Source: Dehalococcoidia bacterium
GTDB lineage: Bacteria; Chloroflexota; Dehalococcoidia; Bin125
NCBI GenBank assembly: GCA_022825265.1
Contig: JAJDXE010000004.1
Span: 1-42,342, forward strand
DNA: 42,342 nt
Reading direction: 5' to 3'
Shown here: positions 32,670 to 42,342 of the stretch, piece by piece
Position numbering within the stretch: position 1 is the stretch's first letter
Layout of the letters: each line of letters starts with the position of its first letter
Notes under the pieces: generated by a model
Databases searched by the model: none
The model's input: only the letters and a program-made list of their open reading frames with translations
Told to the model about the DNA's origin: nothing
Translations under genes and position numbers: made by a program

Positions 32670-33854
32670 ATGCCCACCACTGCTGAGCGCGAGTCCGCTG
32701 TCTTCATGATGTCGGCGGGCCGTTTGCCCGTCACGCTGGTGCGCGGCGAGGGATCCAAGGTCTGGGACGACGAGGGCAACGAATACCTCGACTTCGTCGC
32801 CGGCATTGCGGCTGACAACCTCGGCCACTGCCATCCGAGGATCGTCGAAGCGATCAAGCAGCAGGCCGAGACCCTGCTGCACGTCTCCAACTACTTCTAC
32901 ACGATTCCTCAGCTCGATCTGGCCGATGTGATCCTCGAACAGTCGGGCATGACCCGGATTTTTTTCTGCAACAGCGGCGCCGAGGCGACCGAGGGCGCGA
33001 TCAAGATCGGCCGCAAGTGGGGCCAGACCCGGCGCGACGGCGCGACCGAGATCATCGTCATGGATCAAGCCTTCCACGGCCGCACCCTGGCCTCCGTCAA
33101 TGCATCCGGCAATCCGGCCTACCGCGAGCCGTTCGGTCCGCTCGACGGGTTCCGCCACGTGCCCTTCAACGACATTGACGCGGTGCGCGCAGCGGTCGGT
33201 CCGCAGACGGCGGCCATCCTGGTCGAGCCGCTGCAGGGCGAGGGCGGCGTCAACATCGCCGACGACGGATATCTCGTCGCGCTGCGCCAAATCTGCGACG
33301 AGCACAACCTGCTGCTCATGCTGGACGAGGTCCAGACTGGGATCGGCCGGACCGGCAGACTGTTCGCCTGGCAGCATGAGGATGTCCAACCCGATGTGAT
33401 GGCTCTGGCCAAGGGACTCGGCAGCGGCGTGCCGATCGGCGCGATCGTCGCCAACGAGCGCGGCGACATCCTCGAGCCGGGCGACCACGGCACCACCTTC
33501 GGCGGTCAGCCATTCACCACCTCGGTCGCGCTCGAGACGCTCCGGGTGATCATCGAGGAAGACATCCCGGCGCAAGCCGAAGCCCGGGGCGGGCAGCTCG
33601 TCTCGGGCCTGCGCGCGCTTGAGGATCGACATCCGCTGATTGACCATGTGCGCGGCAAGGGACTGCTGGTGGCGGTTCAACTCAGCGAGGACGTCGGTCC
33701 GGCGCTGGTCACCGCGATCCGCGATCGCGGACTGATCTGCAACGTGGTCAAGCCGAACGTGCTGCGCTTGGTCCCGCCGCTGACCATTTCCAAGGACGAG
33801 ATCGATCAGGCGGTTGCGATCATCGACGACGCACTCGCGTCGATCGCTGAGTAA
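32670..33854 (+). CDS. argD: Acetylornithine aminotransferase
   Basis: 394-residue class III PLP aminotransferase. SGAEATEGAIKIGRKWGQ, AFHGRTLASVNASGNP, LDEVQTGIGRTGRLFAW with Asp219, and the PLP Lys248 in MALAKGLGSGVPIGA are diagnostic. HGTTFGGQPFTTSVALE follows. ATG 32670 is preferred over GTG 32646 because GGAG lies 8 bases before it. It converts N-acetylglutamate semialdehyde to acetylornithine; some homologues also act on succinyl-diaminopimelate. It has its own promoter and is followed by argG 37 bases later. Confidence 0.94.
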   Translation: MPTTAERESAVFMMSAGRLPVTLVRGEGSKVWDDEGNEYLDFVAGIAADNLGHCHPRIVEAIKQQAETLLHVSNYFYTIPQLDLADVILEQSGMTRIFFCNSGAEATEGAIKIGRKWGQTRRDGATEIIVMDQAFHGRTLASVNASGNPAYREPFGPLDGFRHVPFNDIDAVRAAVGPQTAAILVEPLQGEGGVNIADDGYLVALRQICDEHNLLLMLDEVQTGIGRTGRLFAWQHEDVQPDVMALAKGLGSGVPIGAIVANERGDILEPGDHGTTFGGQPFTTSVALETLRVIIEEDIPAQAEARGGQLVSGLRALEDRHPLIDHVRGKGLLVAVQLSEDVGPALVTAIRDRGLICNVVKPNVLRLVPPLTISKDEIDQAVAIIDDALASIAE

Positions 33855-33891
33855 TCGAGCGCCGACGGAACAATCCTGACGGGAGACCCGG

Positions 33892-35145
33892 GTGGCAAGA
33901 CGAACTGAAGACAAGCGGGTAGTGCTGGCCTACTCGGGAGGGCTGGATACGTCGGTGGTCACCCGATGGCTGACCGAACGCGGCTGGGAAGTCATCTGTA
34001 TGACCGCCGACATGGGCTATCTCGAGGCGGACGAAGAGCTGGAATCACGCGCCTATGCAGCCGGCGCGATCGGCTTCGAGATGCTCGACCTGCGCGACGA
34101 CTTCGCCCGCGCATTCTGCTTCCCCGCGCTGATGGCCGGCGCCCTCTACGAGGGTCGCTATCCGTTGGCGACCGCACTCGCCCGACCGTTGATCGCCAAG
34201 GCGCTGGTCGACGTCGCCCGCCGACACAACGCGACCGCCGTTGCCCACGGCTGCACCGGCAAAGGCAATGACCAGGTGCGGTTCGACGTCTCGGTCCAGG
34301 CCCTCGCGCCTGACCTGCGCATCCTCGCGCCCGTTCGTGAATGGGAGCTGACGACGCGCGAATCGGAGATCGTCTATGCCCAGGCGCACAGCATTCCGAT
34401 CACCGTGAGCGTCGACAAGCAGTACTCGACCGACGAGAACCTCTGGGGCCGCTCGATTGAGGCCGGTCCGTTGGAGGATCCGTGGACCGAACCGCCGGAC
34501 AACGTCTGGGAATGGACCGTCAACCCGGAGGATGCGCCGGACGACCCGACCTACATCGAGATCGGCTTCGAGCGCGGGCGGCCGGTCTCGCTGGACGGCG
34601 AAGAACTGGATCCGGTCACCCTCGTCAGCAGGGTCCACGACATCGCCGGCGCGAACGGCGTCGGACGGATCGATATGGTCGAAGACCGACTGGTCGGGAT
34701 CAAATCGCGTGAAGTCTACGAAGCGCCCGCCGCGACCACGCTGCGCATCGCTCACCAGGCGCTGGAGACGCTGACCCTGTCCAAGTCCCAGATCCGGCTC
34801 AAGCACCGGCTGATGCAGGACTACGCCGATCTGATCTACGACGGTCTCTGGTTCACCGGCACCCATCAGGACCTGGCGGCCTTCACCGCTTCGATGCAGC
34901 GCCACGTGAGCGGCACCTCGCGGGTCAAGCTGTACAAAGGACAGGCGGTCACCGTCGGCGTCGAGAGTCCCAACAGTCTCTACCAGTACTCGCTCGCGAC
35001 CTACGACGAGGGCGACGTCTTCGACCAGTCCTCGGCGGTCGGTTTCATCGACATCTTCGGTCTGCCCGTCCGCGTCCAGGCGGAAAAGCAGTTACTGCGC
35101 CAACCGGGCGGCGTTCTGGACGTATCATCGGGTAGTACGACGTAA
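33892..35145 (+). CDS. argG: Argininosuccinate synthase
   Basis: 417 residues; condenses citrulline with aspartate using ATP. The PP-loop is VVLAYSGGLDTSV, then AVAHGCTGKGNDQVRFD, DENLWGRSIEAGPLEDPW, GANGVGRIDMVEDRLVGIKSRE and YEAPAATTL, all ArgG signatures. The GTG start at 33892 has GGGAG about 6 bases upstream. Length is normal. It follows argD and precedes a small unknown gene and argH. Argininosuccinate made here is the substrate of ArgH. Confidence 0.96.
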   Translation: MARRTEDKRVVLAYSGGLDTSVVTRWLTERGWEVICMTADMGYLEADEELESRAYAAGAIGFEMLDLRDDFARAFCFPALMAGALYEGRYPLATALARPLIAKALVDVARRHNATAVAHGCTGKGNDQVRFDVSVQALAPDLRILAPVREWELTTRESEIVYAQAHSIPITVSVDKQYSTDENLWGRSIEAGPLEDPWTEPPDNVWEWTVNPEDAPDDPTYIEIGFERGRPVSLDGEELDPVTLVSRVHDIAGANGVGRIDMVEDRLVGIKSREVYEAPAATTLRIAHQALETLTLSKSQIRLKHRLMQDYADLIYDGLWFTGTHQDLAAFTASMQRHVSGTSRVKLYKGQAVTVGVESPNSLYQYSLATYDEGDVFDQSSAVGFIDIFGLPVRVQAEKQLLRQPGGVLDVSSGSTT

Positions 35146-35193
35146 TCGAGTCGCCGGTTCGTCTGCGAGGGCGGCCAGATAGGACAGCGTGCG

Positions 35194-35553
35194 ATGACGA
35201 CGAACGCCTCCGACATCGAGATTGACATCGAGTACGAGACAGCCGTGCCCACGGCAGGCGGGCCCGACGCGGCAGATTTCGAGATTCGGCGCCCGGGTCA
35301 CGCGACGCTGGAGTGCGCGATGTATCTGGCGTTGGACGCGAAGCAGGCATTTGAAGCGCTCTGTGGCTCCCTCTCTGAAGACCAGGTGCAGGCGGTCATT
35401 CGCGACCTGGCCGACGGCCTGTACCGGTCGCAGATCGGCTCGGGCAACGAACCTCCGGCCATCCAGACGATTCGCGCTCGTGACCTCTCCGCCGACCAGA
35501 TCGACAGCGCGATCGACGCCGCCGGGCTCACGAAGCTGCCCACGGACGAATAG
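35194..35553 (+). CDS. Unrecognised 119-residue protein between argG and argH
   Basis: I do not recognise a family. The N-terminus is acidic and probably disordered (about 1-28). A probably helical core follows: TLECAMYLALDAKQAFEALC, then SEDQVQAVIRDLADGLYRS. The C-terminus ends DQIDSAIDAAGLTKLPTDE. Two Cys (in LECAM and EALCG) are not in a metal motif. The ATG has AGGA 9 bases upstream. It lies 48 bases after argG and 10 bases before argH, on the same strand, so it is very likely co-transcribed. The competing frame through this stretch is Arg/Ser/Pro-rich and looks non-coding. A regulatory or accessory role in arginine synthesis is possible but unsupported. Confidence 0.65.
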   Translation: MTTNASDIEIDIEYETAVPTAGGPDAADFEIRRPGHATLECAMYLALDAKQAFEALCGSLSEDQVQAVIRDLADGLYRSQIGSGNEPPAIQTIRARDLSADQIDSAIDAAGLTKLPTDE

Positions 35554-35563
35554 CAGGCGGCGC

Positions 35564-37104
<1,541 letters not shown>

Positions 37105-37108
<4 letters not shown>

Positions 37109-37791
37109 CTCAGAGGACAAGCAGGCCCGTTCAGCTCGCACCCTCAATCCTCAGCGCCGACTGGACGCGGCTGGCGGAACAGATCGGCGACGCGGAGGCC
37201 GCTGGCGTCGACTGGATTTCGCTCGACGTGATGGACGGCAACTTCGTGCCACCGATCACCTTCGGCGCGCAGATGGCGTCCGCCGTGCGTTCGCTCACGA
37301 ATCTGCCGATCGAAGCTCACTTGATGGTCGGGCGTCCTGAGGAACAGCTCGAAGCGTTCATCGCCGCCGGCGTCAACTGCATCACCATTCACATCGAGTC
37401 CACGCGTCACCCTCACAGGCTGTTGCAGCAGATCTCCGAGGCCGGAGTCGAAGCCGGCGTGACCCTCAATCCAGGCACCCCGCTCAGCGAGATTGAGGCG
37501 GTTGCACCGATCTGCGATCGCATCCAGATCATGAGCGTTAATCCCGGTTGGGGTGGACAGCAATTCATTCCCGAGTCGCTGTCACGGATTCGCCAGGCTC
37601 GGACAATGCTCGATGCTTGCGGCCGCGAAGATGCCGACGTGGCCGTCGATGGCGGAGTGAATGAATCGACGATCTCCTCGATCGTCGAGGCAGGCGCGAA
37701 CTGGCTGGTCGCAGGTTCGGCCGTCTTCAACGACCGAGAGTCGGTCGCGGACGCAGTGGCTCGGCTGCGCCGGGCGCTGCCGGCCAGCTAG
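37105..37791 (+). CDS. rpe: Ribulose-phosphate 3-epimerase
   Basis: 228-residue TIM barrel; interconverts ribulose-5-phosphate and xylulose-5-phosphate. LAPSILSADW, LDVMDGNFVPPITFG, EAHLMVGRPEE with His72, MSVNPGWGGQQFIPESL and VAVDGGVNEST with Asp183 are diagnostic. The first metal-binding His of the usual HxDVMDG motif is Ser39 here; Asp41, His72 and Asp183 remain. The start lies in the argH stop, and its TAG stop shares CTAG with the stop of the convergent GNAT-like gene. Confidence 0.92.
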
Positions 37792-38921
37792 AGCGTCTTC
37801 TCGTAGATCCGGTAGACCTTGTACACCTCAGCGTCGGTGCGCTTGAGCGCATGGTTGAGCAGGTGGTTGTCTTCCAGCACCCAGCCGAGTTCGGCCCACT
37901 GGTAACCCTTCGCCGCGCCGCGGACATGAACTTCAGCGGTCAACATCACCCCGAGCTGAGCAAACTCCCGCACTCGCCACTTCTGACGCACGCCGAGCAG
38001 CATGACGCGACCGCTCTCAGGCCTGCGCTTGAGCCGCCAGAGCAACTTCGCCCAGCCGAACGGCAAGAGACGGCCATTGATGTCGCGAGCGCACTCGTTG
38101 AGGTTCGGGATTGAGATCACCATCGCCGCCGGCTCGCCGTCGATTTCGACGATCGCCGTCAGGCTGGGATCCGCGAACTGAACCAGGTCAGCGGCCAGAC
38201 GATCGGCCTCTTCCGTGGTGATCGGGACAGATCCCCAGTTGTCGACCCAGGCCTCGTTGAAGATTTCAGCCGCAATGCGCACGTCTCGCCGCAGGTTGCG
38301 CTTATCGAACGAGCGAACATTGACGCGCGGATGATCGTGGATACGCTTCCAGGCGCGCTCCCGCCGATTGCCGAGCGGGGCGGCGACCGGATAGTGGTAG
38401 GCCCAGAGATCCTTCGCTTTCTCGTACCCGTTTGCCTCGATTAGCTCCGCGAACCAGGTGCGACCATGCGGCATGGCGACCATCGGCGGCGTGTCGAATC
38501 CCTCGACCAGGCAACCTGATTCGTCGTTGATCGTGAAACTGAACGGTCCGCGCGAGAAGGTGGCGCCACGCTCCCGCAGCCAAGACTCGGCCGCCTCAAA
38601 CAGGGCCGACGCCGCCTCGGGGTCGTCGAGGCAGTCGAAGTGACCGAAGAATCCGGCCGATTCGTTCCACTTCTCGTCGTGCAACGGATTGATCTGCGCA
38701 GAGATCCGGCCGATGTCGCGGCCATCGCGTTCGGCGATGAAGAGTTGCGCCTCGCCGTAGCGCAAGAATGGCGTCTGCTCGGGGTCGAGCCGTTCCATCT
38801 GTGCACGGCGCAGCATCGGGATCCAGTTGGGATCGCCGTCGTAGACGGTCCAGAGGACGTCGATGAATGGAACGGCCTGACGCCCGAATCCGATCGCTCG
38901 GACTCGGACGCCAGATGTCAT
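37788..38921 (-). CDS. GNAT-like acyltransferase-fold protein
   Basis: 377 residues of a family often annotated as N-acetyltransferase with no known substrate. It begins FGRQAVPFIDVLWTVYDGDPNWIP, followed by PFLRYGEAQLFIAERDGRDIGRISA, the beta4-type strand of a GNAT domain. A second GNAT-like half has SLTAIVEIDGEPAAMVISIP near residues 250-270. The C-terminus GYQWAELGWVLEDNHLLNHALKRTDAEVYKVYRIYEK is conserved. It lies 35 bases after the RRM gene on the same strand. Its role is unknown. Confidence 0.8.
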   Translation of the reverse strand: MTSGVRVRAIGFGRQAVPFIDVLWTVYDGDPNWIPMLRRAQMERLDPEQTPFLRYGEAQLFIAERDGRDIGRISAQINPLHDEKWNESAGFFGHFDCLDDPEAASALFEAAESWLRERGATFSRGPFSFTINDESGCLVEGFDTPPMVAMPHGRTWFAELIEANGYEKAKDLWAYHYPVAAPLGNRRERAWKRIHDHPRVNVRSFDKRNLRRDVRIAAEIFNEAWVDNWGSVPITTEEADRLAADLVQFADPSLTAIVEIDGEPAAMVISIPNLNECARDINGRLLPFGWAKLLWRLKRRPESGRVMLLGVRQKWRVREFAQLGVMLTAEVHVRGAAKGYQWAELGWVLEDNHLLNHALKRTDAEVYKVYRIYEKTL

Positions 38922-38956
38922 GTCGTTCGTGGTGCGCCGGCTGCGCCGGTTAGGCC

Positions 38957-39409
38957 CTAGTAGCGCCGTCCACGGTCGGCGTAGTTGTCGCGCGACCCAC
39001 GGTCGTCGTAGCGCGGCTCGCGGTATCCGCCGCCGCCGCCGCGACTCTCGCGGTAGCCGCCGTCGCGGTATCCACCGTCGCGATAGCCACCGCCACCGCC
39101 GCCGCGGTCGTCACGGTAGCCACCGCCACCACCGCCGCGGTACCCGCCACCCCCACCGCCGCCGCCGCTCCCGCGCGGCCGCGCTTCGTTGACGCGCAGC
39201 TGGCGACCGTCAAGGTCGTAGCCGTCGAGCGCGGTGATCGCGTTGCGCGCTTCTTCGTCGTCCATGTCGACGAAGCCGAAGCCGCGTGAGCGACCGCTGT
39301 CGCGGTCGACGGGGATCACGCAGTCCTGGACCTCGCCGTGCTCGGCGAAGAGGTCGCGCAGTTCCTCGGAGTTCGTACGGAAGGGAAGGTTTCCAACGTA
39401 GATTCGCAT
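38957..39409 (-). CDS. RRM-type glycine-rich RNA-binding protein
   Basis: 150 residues. An RRM domain (residues 1-78) with RNP2 IYVGNL and RNP1 RGFGFVDM is followed by a Gly/Tyr/Arg tail of about 70 residues built from repeats such as YRDGG and YRGGGGG. This is the plan of bacterial/cyanobacterial RNA-binding proteins linked to cold or RNA metabolism. Start 39409 (MRIYVGNLPF) has GAGGAA just upstream; the longer frame to 39547 has no RRM content. It is downstream of rpmB on the same strand. Confidence 0.92.
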   Translation of the reverse strand: MRIYVGNLPFRTNSEELRDLFAEHGEVQDCVIPVDRDSGRSRGFGFVDMDDEEARNAITALDGYDLDGRQLRVNEARPRGSGGGGGGGGYRGGGGGGYRDDRGGGGGGYRDGGYRDGGYRESRGGGGGYREPRYDDRGSRDNYADRGRRY

Positions 39410-39477
39410 ATTCCTCGGTCTCGGTGTGTCTGCTCTGTCTCGATCAATCGGAGTCAGATTCGGGCGTTTCGTCAGGT

Positions 39478-39494
39478 GCGGACGCTTCGTCCGC
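39478..39494 (-). other. Hairpin between rpmB and the RRM gene
   Basis: GCGGACG (39478-39484) and CGTCCGC (39488-39494) form a perfect 7-bp stem with a 3-base loop in the 166-base gap. It may end part of the rpmB transcript or act in the RRM mRNA leader. Confidence 0.45.
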
Positions 39495-39575
39495 GGCTCT
39501 GGCTTGGGGGCGGTGCTCTGTTCCGATCGCGGTCTGGTCAAGGACAATGGGTCGCTGCCGACGCCGATTCGACGG

Positions 39576-39791
39576 TTAGGCGGCGAGCCGCTTCATCATC
39601 GTTCTCAGGCAGGCGGTGCATACGTTAAGCCGCTGGGTTTTACCGTCAACGGTTACTTTGTGTCGGTGAACATTCGGTTTGAAGGTACGAGACGTGCGTG
39701 GCGCCTTGCGCTTCCATCGGCCCGAGTGCTTGTGTCGGATGTTGCGGCCGAACGTGGTCCGCTTGTCACAGAGGTCGCACTTGCCGGCCAT
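39576..39791 (-). CDS. rpmB: 50S ribosomal protein L28 (bL28), zinc-ribbon form
   Basis: 71-residue ribosomal protein. MAGKCDLCDKRTTFGRNIRH and the C-terminal LNVCTACLRTMMKRLAA supply two CxxC pairs for zinc; TFKPNVHRHKV is the usual core. Start 39791 is preferred to the open frame at 39848 because it begins with the family N-terminus and has GAGG upstream. It is divergent from the FakA-like gene, with 140 bases between starts; rpmB next to a DAK2/FakA gene is a common arrangement in several phyla. Confidence 0.95.
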   Translation of the reverse strand: MAGKCDLCDKRTTFGRNIRHKHSGRWKRKAPRTSRTFKPNVHRHKVTVDGKTQRLNVCTACLRTMMKRLAA

Positions 39792-39931
39792 CGATCCGTC
39801 CTCAAATCCTTCATCCACCCACGCGCCGATCGCGGCGGTCGCCGGCACGTGGCAGGTATCATATCAGCACTCTGACCCATTTCTGGGCAGGCGCCCATGG
39901 CGACGTTGGCACTCTATACGGGAGGCTACAG

Positions 39932-41548
39932 ATGGTCGAACGGGAAGCATCGGCGGGCGCCGGTCAGCGGTTGAGCGGCGCCGACATGAAACGCATGGTC
40001 CGAGGCGCCGCCGGCTGGGTCGCGCTGCATCGTGAAGCGCTCAATCTGATCAACGTGTTTCCCGTCCCCGACGGCGACACCGGCGCCAATCTGGGCCGCA
40101 CACTGGCAGCCGCGAGCGAGGCCCTGGACGACACGCCCGACGAGGCCTCGGCGCACGAGGTTGCCTCTGCCGCCGCATCGGCAGCGCTGCTGGGCGGCCG
40201 AGGGAGCTCCGGCGTGATCGGGGCGCAGTGGCTGCGCGGCTTTGCCGCGGGACTGTCAGACGACGCGGACGCTTCGCTCTCAGCAGCATTCGCCAGTGCG
40301 GCCGAGGCCGCCCGCAACGCCGTCGCTGAGCCGCGCGATGGCACGATGATCTCGGTCGCGGCGGACACCGCGTCGGCAGTCGAGTCCATGGGCGCGGAAC
40401 CATTGGCCCAGATGGAGCGAGCGGTTGAGGCGGCGTACGAATCAGTCGAGTACACGCCCGAGCAGAATCCCGTGCTTAAGGATGCCGGCGTCGTCGATGC
40501 CGGAGCGCGCGGTCTGGAGTTCATGCTCCGAGGTATGGCCGGAGCATTGGCCGGTGAGCCGATTCCCGATGTCCCGGCCGAGCTGGGCGCGATCGATCCG
40601 GGCTGGCTGGCGCGTCGGCTCGACGATGACGGGGAGTTCGACGGCTTCTGTACCGAGCTCGTGGTGGCCAACGTCGAAGACATCGATGGTCTCCGCGAGG
40701 TCCTCTCAGGCGAGGACGAGACCGTCATGCTCGCGCCTGACGGTGACGACCTGCGCATCCATCTGCACACGACAGAGCCAGCCGACACGTACGCCGCTGC
40801 CGATGGAGCCGGACAGATTCGCGTCTTCCGCGCCGTCGATATGCGTATGCAGGCGGCGCGGACCCATGAGTCGGAATCGGACGCAGCGGTCGTGGCGGTC
40901 GCCCAGGGCAGTGGATTCGTGCGCGTCTTTACCGAGCTGGGCGCGGCAGCGATCGTCTCTGGTGGCGCGGCGGACAATCCCTCGGTCGAGATGCTGTTCT
41001 CCGCCGCCGAGTCGGTCAAGGGCGAGGATGTGATCATCCTGCCCAACAACCACAACGTCACGCCCGCAGCTGAGCGAGCCGGGGAGCTTGCAGCCGAGGC
41101 TGAAGAAGCGCAGCGAGTCCACGTCATCCACAACGACAGCCAGGCCGAGGGCGTCGCCGCCCTAGCGGCCGTGATCGGTGGCGTCCCAACAGAAGATGTC
41201 GTCGCCGAGATGGAACAGGCGCTCGACGCAGTCCGAATCGGTCGCGTGACATACGCAGCGCGGACGCTTGAAGGCGATGTGCCGATTAGCCAAGGCCAAC
41301 CATTCGCCATGCTTGATGGCGAGATCGTCGGCGCTGGCGAGTCGATCGACGACGTGGCCTTGACCCTCGCCTCGCAGATGGCCGAGTCGCTCTCAGGGGC
41401 GTCGCTGTTTACCGCCTACATCGGCGAGGATGTTTCGGAAGATCGAGCCGACGCCCTGGCAGAGGCAATCGAGGAATCCACAGGCCTCGAAGTCGATCTG
41501 ATCGAAGGCGGCCAGCCGCACTATCCGTGGTTGCTCGCGCTGGAGTAA
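39932..41548 (+). CDS. fakA: DAK2/FakA-like fatty-acid kinase subunit
   Basis: 538 residues. An N-terminal DhaL/DAK2 ATP-binding domain has LINVFPVPDGDTGANL (Asp47, Asp49) and GGRGSSGVIGAQWLRGF. The middle and C-terminal domains include FCTELVVANVEDIDGL, LRIHLHTTEPAD, ILPNNHNVTPAAERA and QPHYPWLLALE. The family phosphorylates fatty acids held by DegV/FakB proteins for phospholipid synthesis. Start 39932 has GGGAGG before it; the open frame to 39698 overlaps rpmB antisense and is rejected. A DegV gene follows 52 bases later, which supports the assignment. Confidence 0.88.
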   Translation: MVEREASAGAGQRLSGADMKRMVRGAAGWVALHREALNLINVFPVPDGDTGANLGRTLAAASEALDDTPDEASAHEVASAAASAALLGGRGSSGVIGAQWLRGFAAGLSDDADASLSAAFASAAEAARNAVAEPRDGTMISVAADTASAVESMGAEPLAQMERAVEAAYESVEYTPEQNPVLKDAGVVDAGARGLEFMLRGMAGALAGEPIPDVPAELGAIDPGWLARRLDDDGEFDGFCTELVVANVEDIDGLREVLSGEDETVMLAPDGDDLRIHLHTTEPADTYAAADGAGQIRVFRAVDMRMQAARTHESESDAAVVAVAQGSGFVRVFTELGAAAIVSGGAADNPSVEMLFSAAESVKGEDVIILPNNHNVTPAAERAGELAAEAEEAQRVHVIHNDSQAEGVAALAAVIGGVPTEDVVAEMEQALDAVRIGRVTYAARTLEGDVPISQGQPFAMLDGEIVGAGESIDDVALTLASQMAESLSGASLFTAYIGEDVSEDRADALAEAIEESTGLEVDLIEGGQPHYPWLLALE

Positions 41549-41563
41549 CAGCAGCGGGCGACC

Positions 41564-41593
41564 TTGAGTTAGCCAACGGAGTTCTGCTAGGAT
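41564..41593 (+). promoter_or_regulatory. Promoter of the degV gene
   Basis: TTGAGT (41564-41569), 18-base spacer, TAGGAT (41588-41593) with an upstream TG (extended -10). It ends 7 bases before the ATG at 41601, so the transcript is probably leaderless. An AGGA within the same bases could instead serve as a ribosome site on the fakA message. Confidence 0.55.
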
Positions 41594-41600
41594 AGAACAT

Positions 41601-42342
41601 ATGTCTATTGCAATCGTCACCGACTCAGCCTCCGATCTGGAACAAGGACAGATCGAGGGCATCACTGTCGTCCCGCTGCACTTGCACTTCGGCGACGAGC
41701 TATTCGAAGACGGCGTGACCCTGACCAAGTCAGACTTCTGGCAACGGCTCGACCGAGTCGTGAGCGAGGGAGGCGTCTTGCCCACGACATCGCAGCCCGC
41801 GCCCGGTGTGTTCCGGGATATCTACCAGCAACTGATCGACGAGGGGGCCGAGGGCATCGTCTCGGTCCATCTCAGCGGCAAATTGTCCGGCACATTGAAC
41901 TCGGCACGGCAGGGCGCATCCCTCCTGGAGAGCGCGCCGCAGATCGAATTCGTCGATACGCTGTCGGCCTCGATGGCCGTCGGTTGGGCCTCCGAGGCCG
42001 CGCTCTCTGCGACTCAGGCCGGCGCCGGTGTTGCCGAGGCGGCTGAGGCAGCCCGCGAGCTGGTCGGTCGGACGCGGACCATGCTGTTCGTCGAGACACT
42101 CGACTACCTGCTGCGCGGCGGACGGATCGGCCGGGCCCGACAACTCGCCGGCAAGCTGCTGCGCATGAGGCCGCTGCTGGAGCTGGTCGACGGCGAAGTC
42201 GCCGACGTCGAGCGTCCCCGAACTCGCAAGAAGGCGCTCGATCGGCTGTACGCCCAGATCATGAGCAACGGCGAACCCGAGCGAGTTTCGATCCTGCACG
42301 GCAACGCCGAGGCGGACGCGACAGCGCTGGCGCAACGGGTCT
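41601..42342 (+). CDS. DegV family (FakB-like) fatty-acid-binding protein, 3' partial
   Basis: At least 247 residues, open to the window edge, so the C-terminus is missing. IAIVTDSASDLEQGQ, LPTTSQPAPGVF, VHLSGKLSGTLNSAR, FVDTLSASMAVGW and LDYLLRGGRIGRARQLAG are DegV signatures. The Ser in LSGTLNSA and the TTSQP loop contact the fatty-acid carboxylate in characterised members. ATG 41601 follows the fakA stop by 52 bases. With FakA it probably forms the fatty-acid kinase pair. It also has its own promoter. Confidence 0.93.
   Translation, partial: MSIAIVTDSASDLEQGQIEGITVVPLHLHFGDELFEDGVTLTKSDFWQRLDRVVSEGGVLPTTSQPAPGVFRDIYQQLIDEGAEGIVSVHLSGKLSGTLNSARQGASLLESAPQIEFVDTLSASMAVGWASEAALSATQAGAGVAEAAEAARELVGRTRTMLFVETLDYLLRGGRIGRARQLAGKLLRMRPLLELVDGEVADVERPRTRKKALDRLYAQIMSNGEPERVSILHGNAEADATALAQRV

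Noticed and set aside
35222..35563. Long N-terminal extension of ArgH
   Set aside because: The extension is Arg/Ser/Pro-rich noise in the frame shared with the 119-residue gene; ArgH family sequence starts at 35564.

Overview
The window is GC-rich, gene-dense bacterial chromosome with short intergenic gaps, many 1- or 4-base overlaps and mixed strands. The gene set (CaiB/BaiF CoA-transferases, enoyl-CoA hydratases, a thiolase/DUF35 pair, an F420/flavin LLM oxidoreductase, several amidohydrolases, an arginine cluster and a Cys-type zinc-ribbon bL28) suggests a free-living heterotroph of the Chloroflexota (SAR202/Dehalococcoidia-like). This is an inference from gene content, not a phylogenetic placement.

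The most striking content is selenocysteine biology. A thioredoxin-NHL protein (3309-4814) is interrupted by one in-frame TGA exactly where its family has the first Cys of the CxxC motif (Sec-Ile-Asn-Cys). A perfect hairpin lies 18 bases downstream of the TGA. A complete tRNA-Sec gene with anticodon TCA and encoded CCA lies at 17378-17475 on the minus strand. A simple ORF call would annotate the protein as a truncated 445-residue NHL protein and lose its active site.

Layout: 1-2964 holds a thiolase (5' end outside the window), its DUF35 partner and a lipoprotein PQQ-type sugar dehydrogenase. 2965-3308 is a gene-free stretch with copy 1 of a phased repeat element. 3309-4814 is the selenoprotein. 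4852-11619 holds an amidohydrolase, an enoyl-CoA hydratase, an LLM oxidoreductase, an MFS exporter, a DUF2461 protein, a cupin and an Ldh_2-type dehydrogenase. 11626-16789 holds an exported HNH/Excalibur nuclease, an amidohydrolase-2 protein, an Mrr restriction enzyme overlapping a membrane-anchored degenerate Mrr paralogue, and an isocitrate/isopropylmalate dehydrogenase. 16790-17377 is gene-free and carries copy 2 of the repeat element and a 17-base inverted repeat. 17378-20378 holds tRNA-Sec, DUF4956, a VTC-type polyphosphate polymerase and, divergently, CotH. 20383-25231 holds a D-aminoacylase-type hydrolase and a CaiB/ECH/CaiB operon. 25335-37791 is the arginine cluster (argC, argJ, argB, argD, argG, argH) with an opposite-strand molybdopterin oxidoreductase, a UPF0182 membrane protein, an unrecognised 119-residue protein and rpe inserted. 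The rest holds a GNAT-like protein, a glycine-rich RRM protein and rpmB on the minus strand, then a FakA-like kinase and a DegV (FakB-like) gene that runs off the end.

The arginine genes cover acetylglutamate kinase to argininosuccinate lyase, except ornithine carbamoyltransferase, which is not in the window. ArgJ implies the acetyl-recycling route. FakA and DegV fit a fatty-acid phosphorylation pair. VTC, DUF4956 and CotH form a recurring neighbourhood associated with polyphosphate. Several genes lack a Shine-Dalgarno sequence and have a TAnnnT hexamer 6-7 bases before the start codon, which suggests leaderless transcripts.
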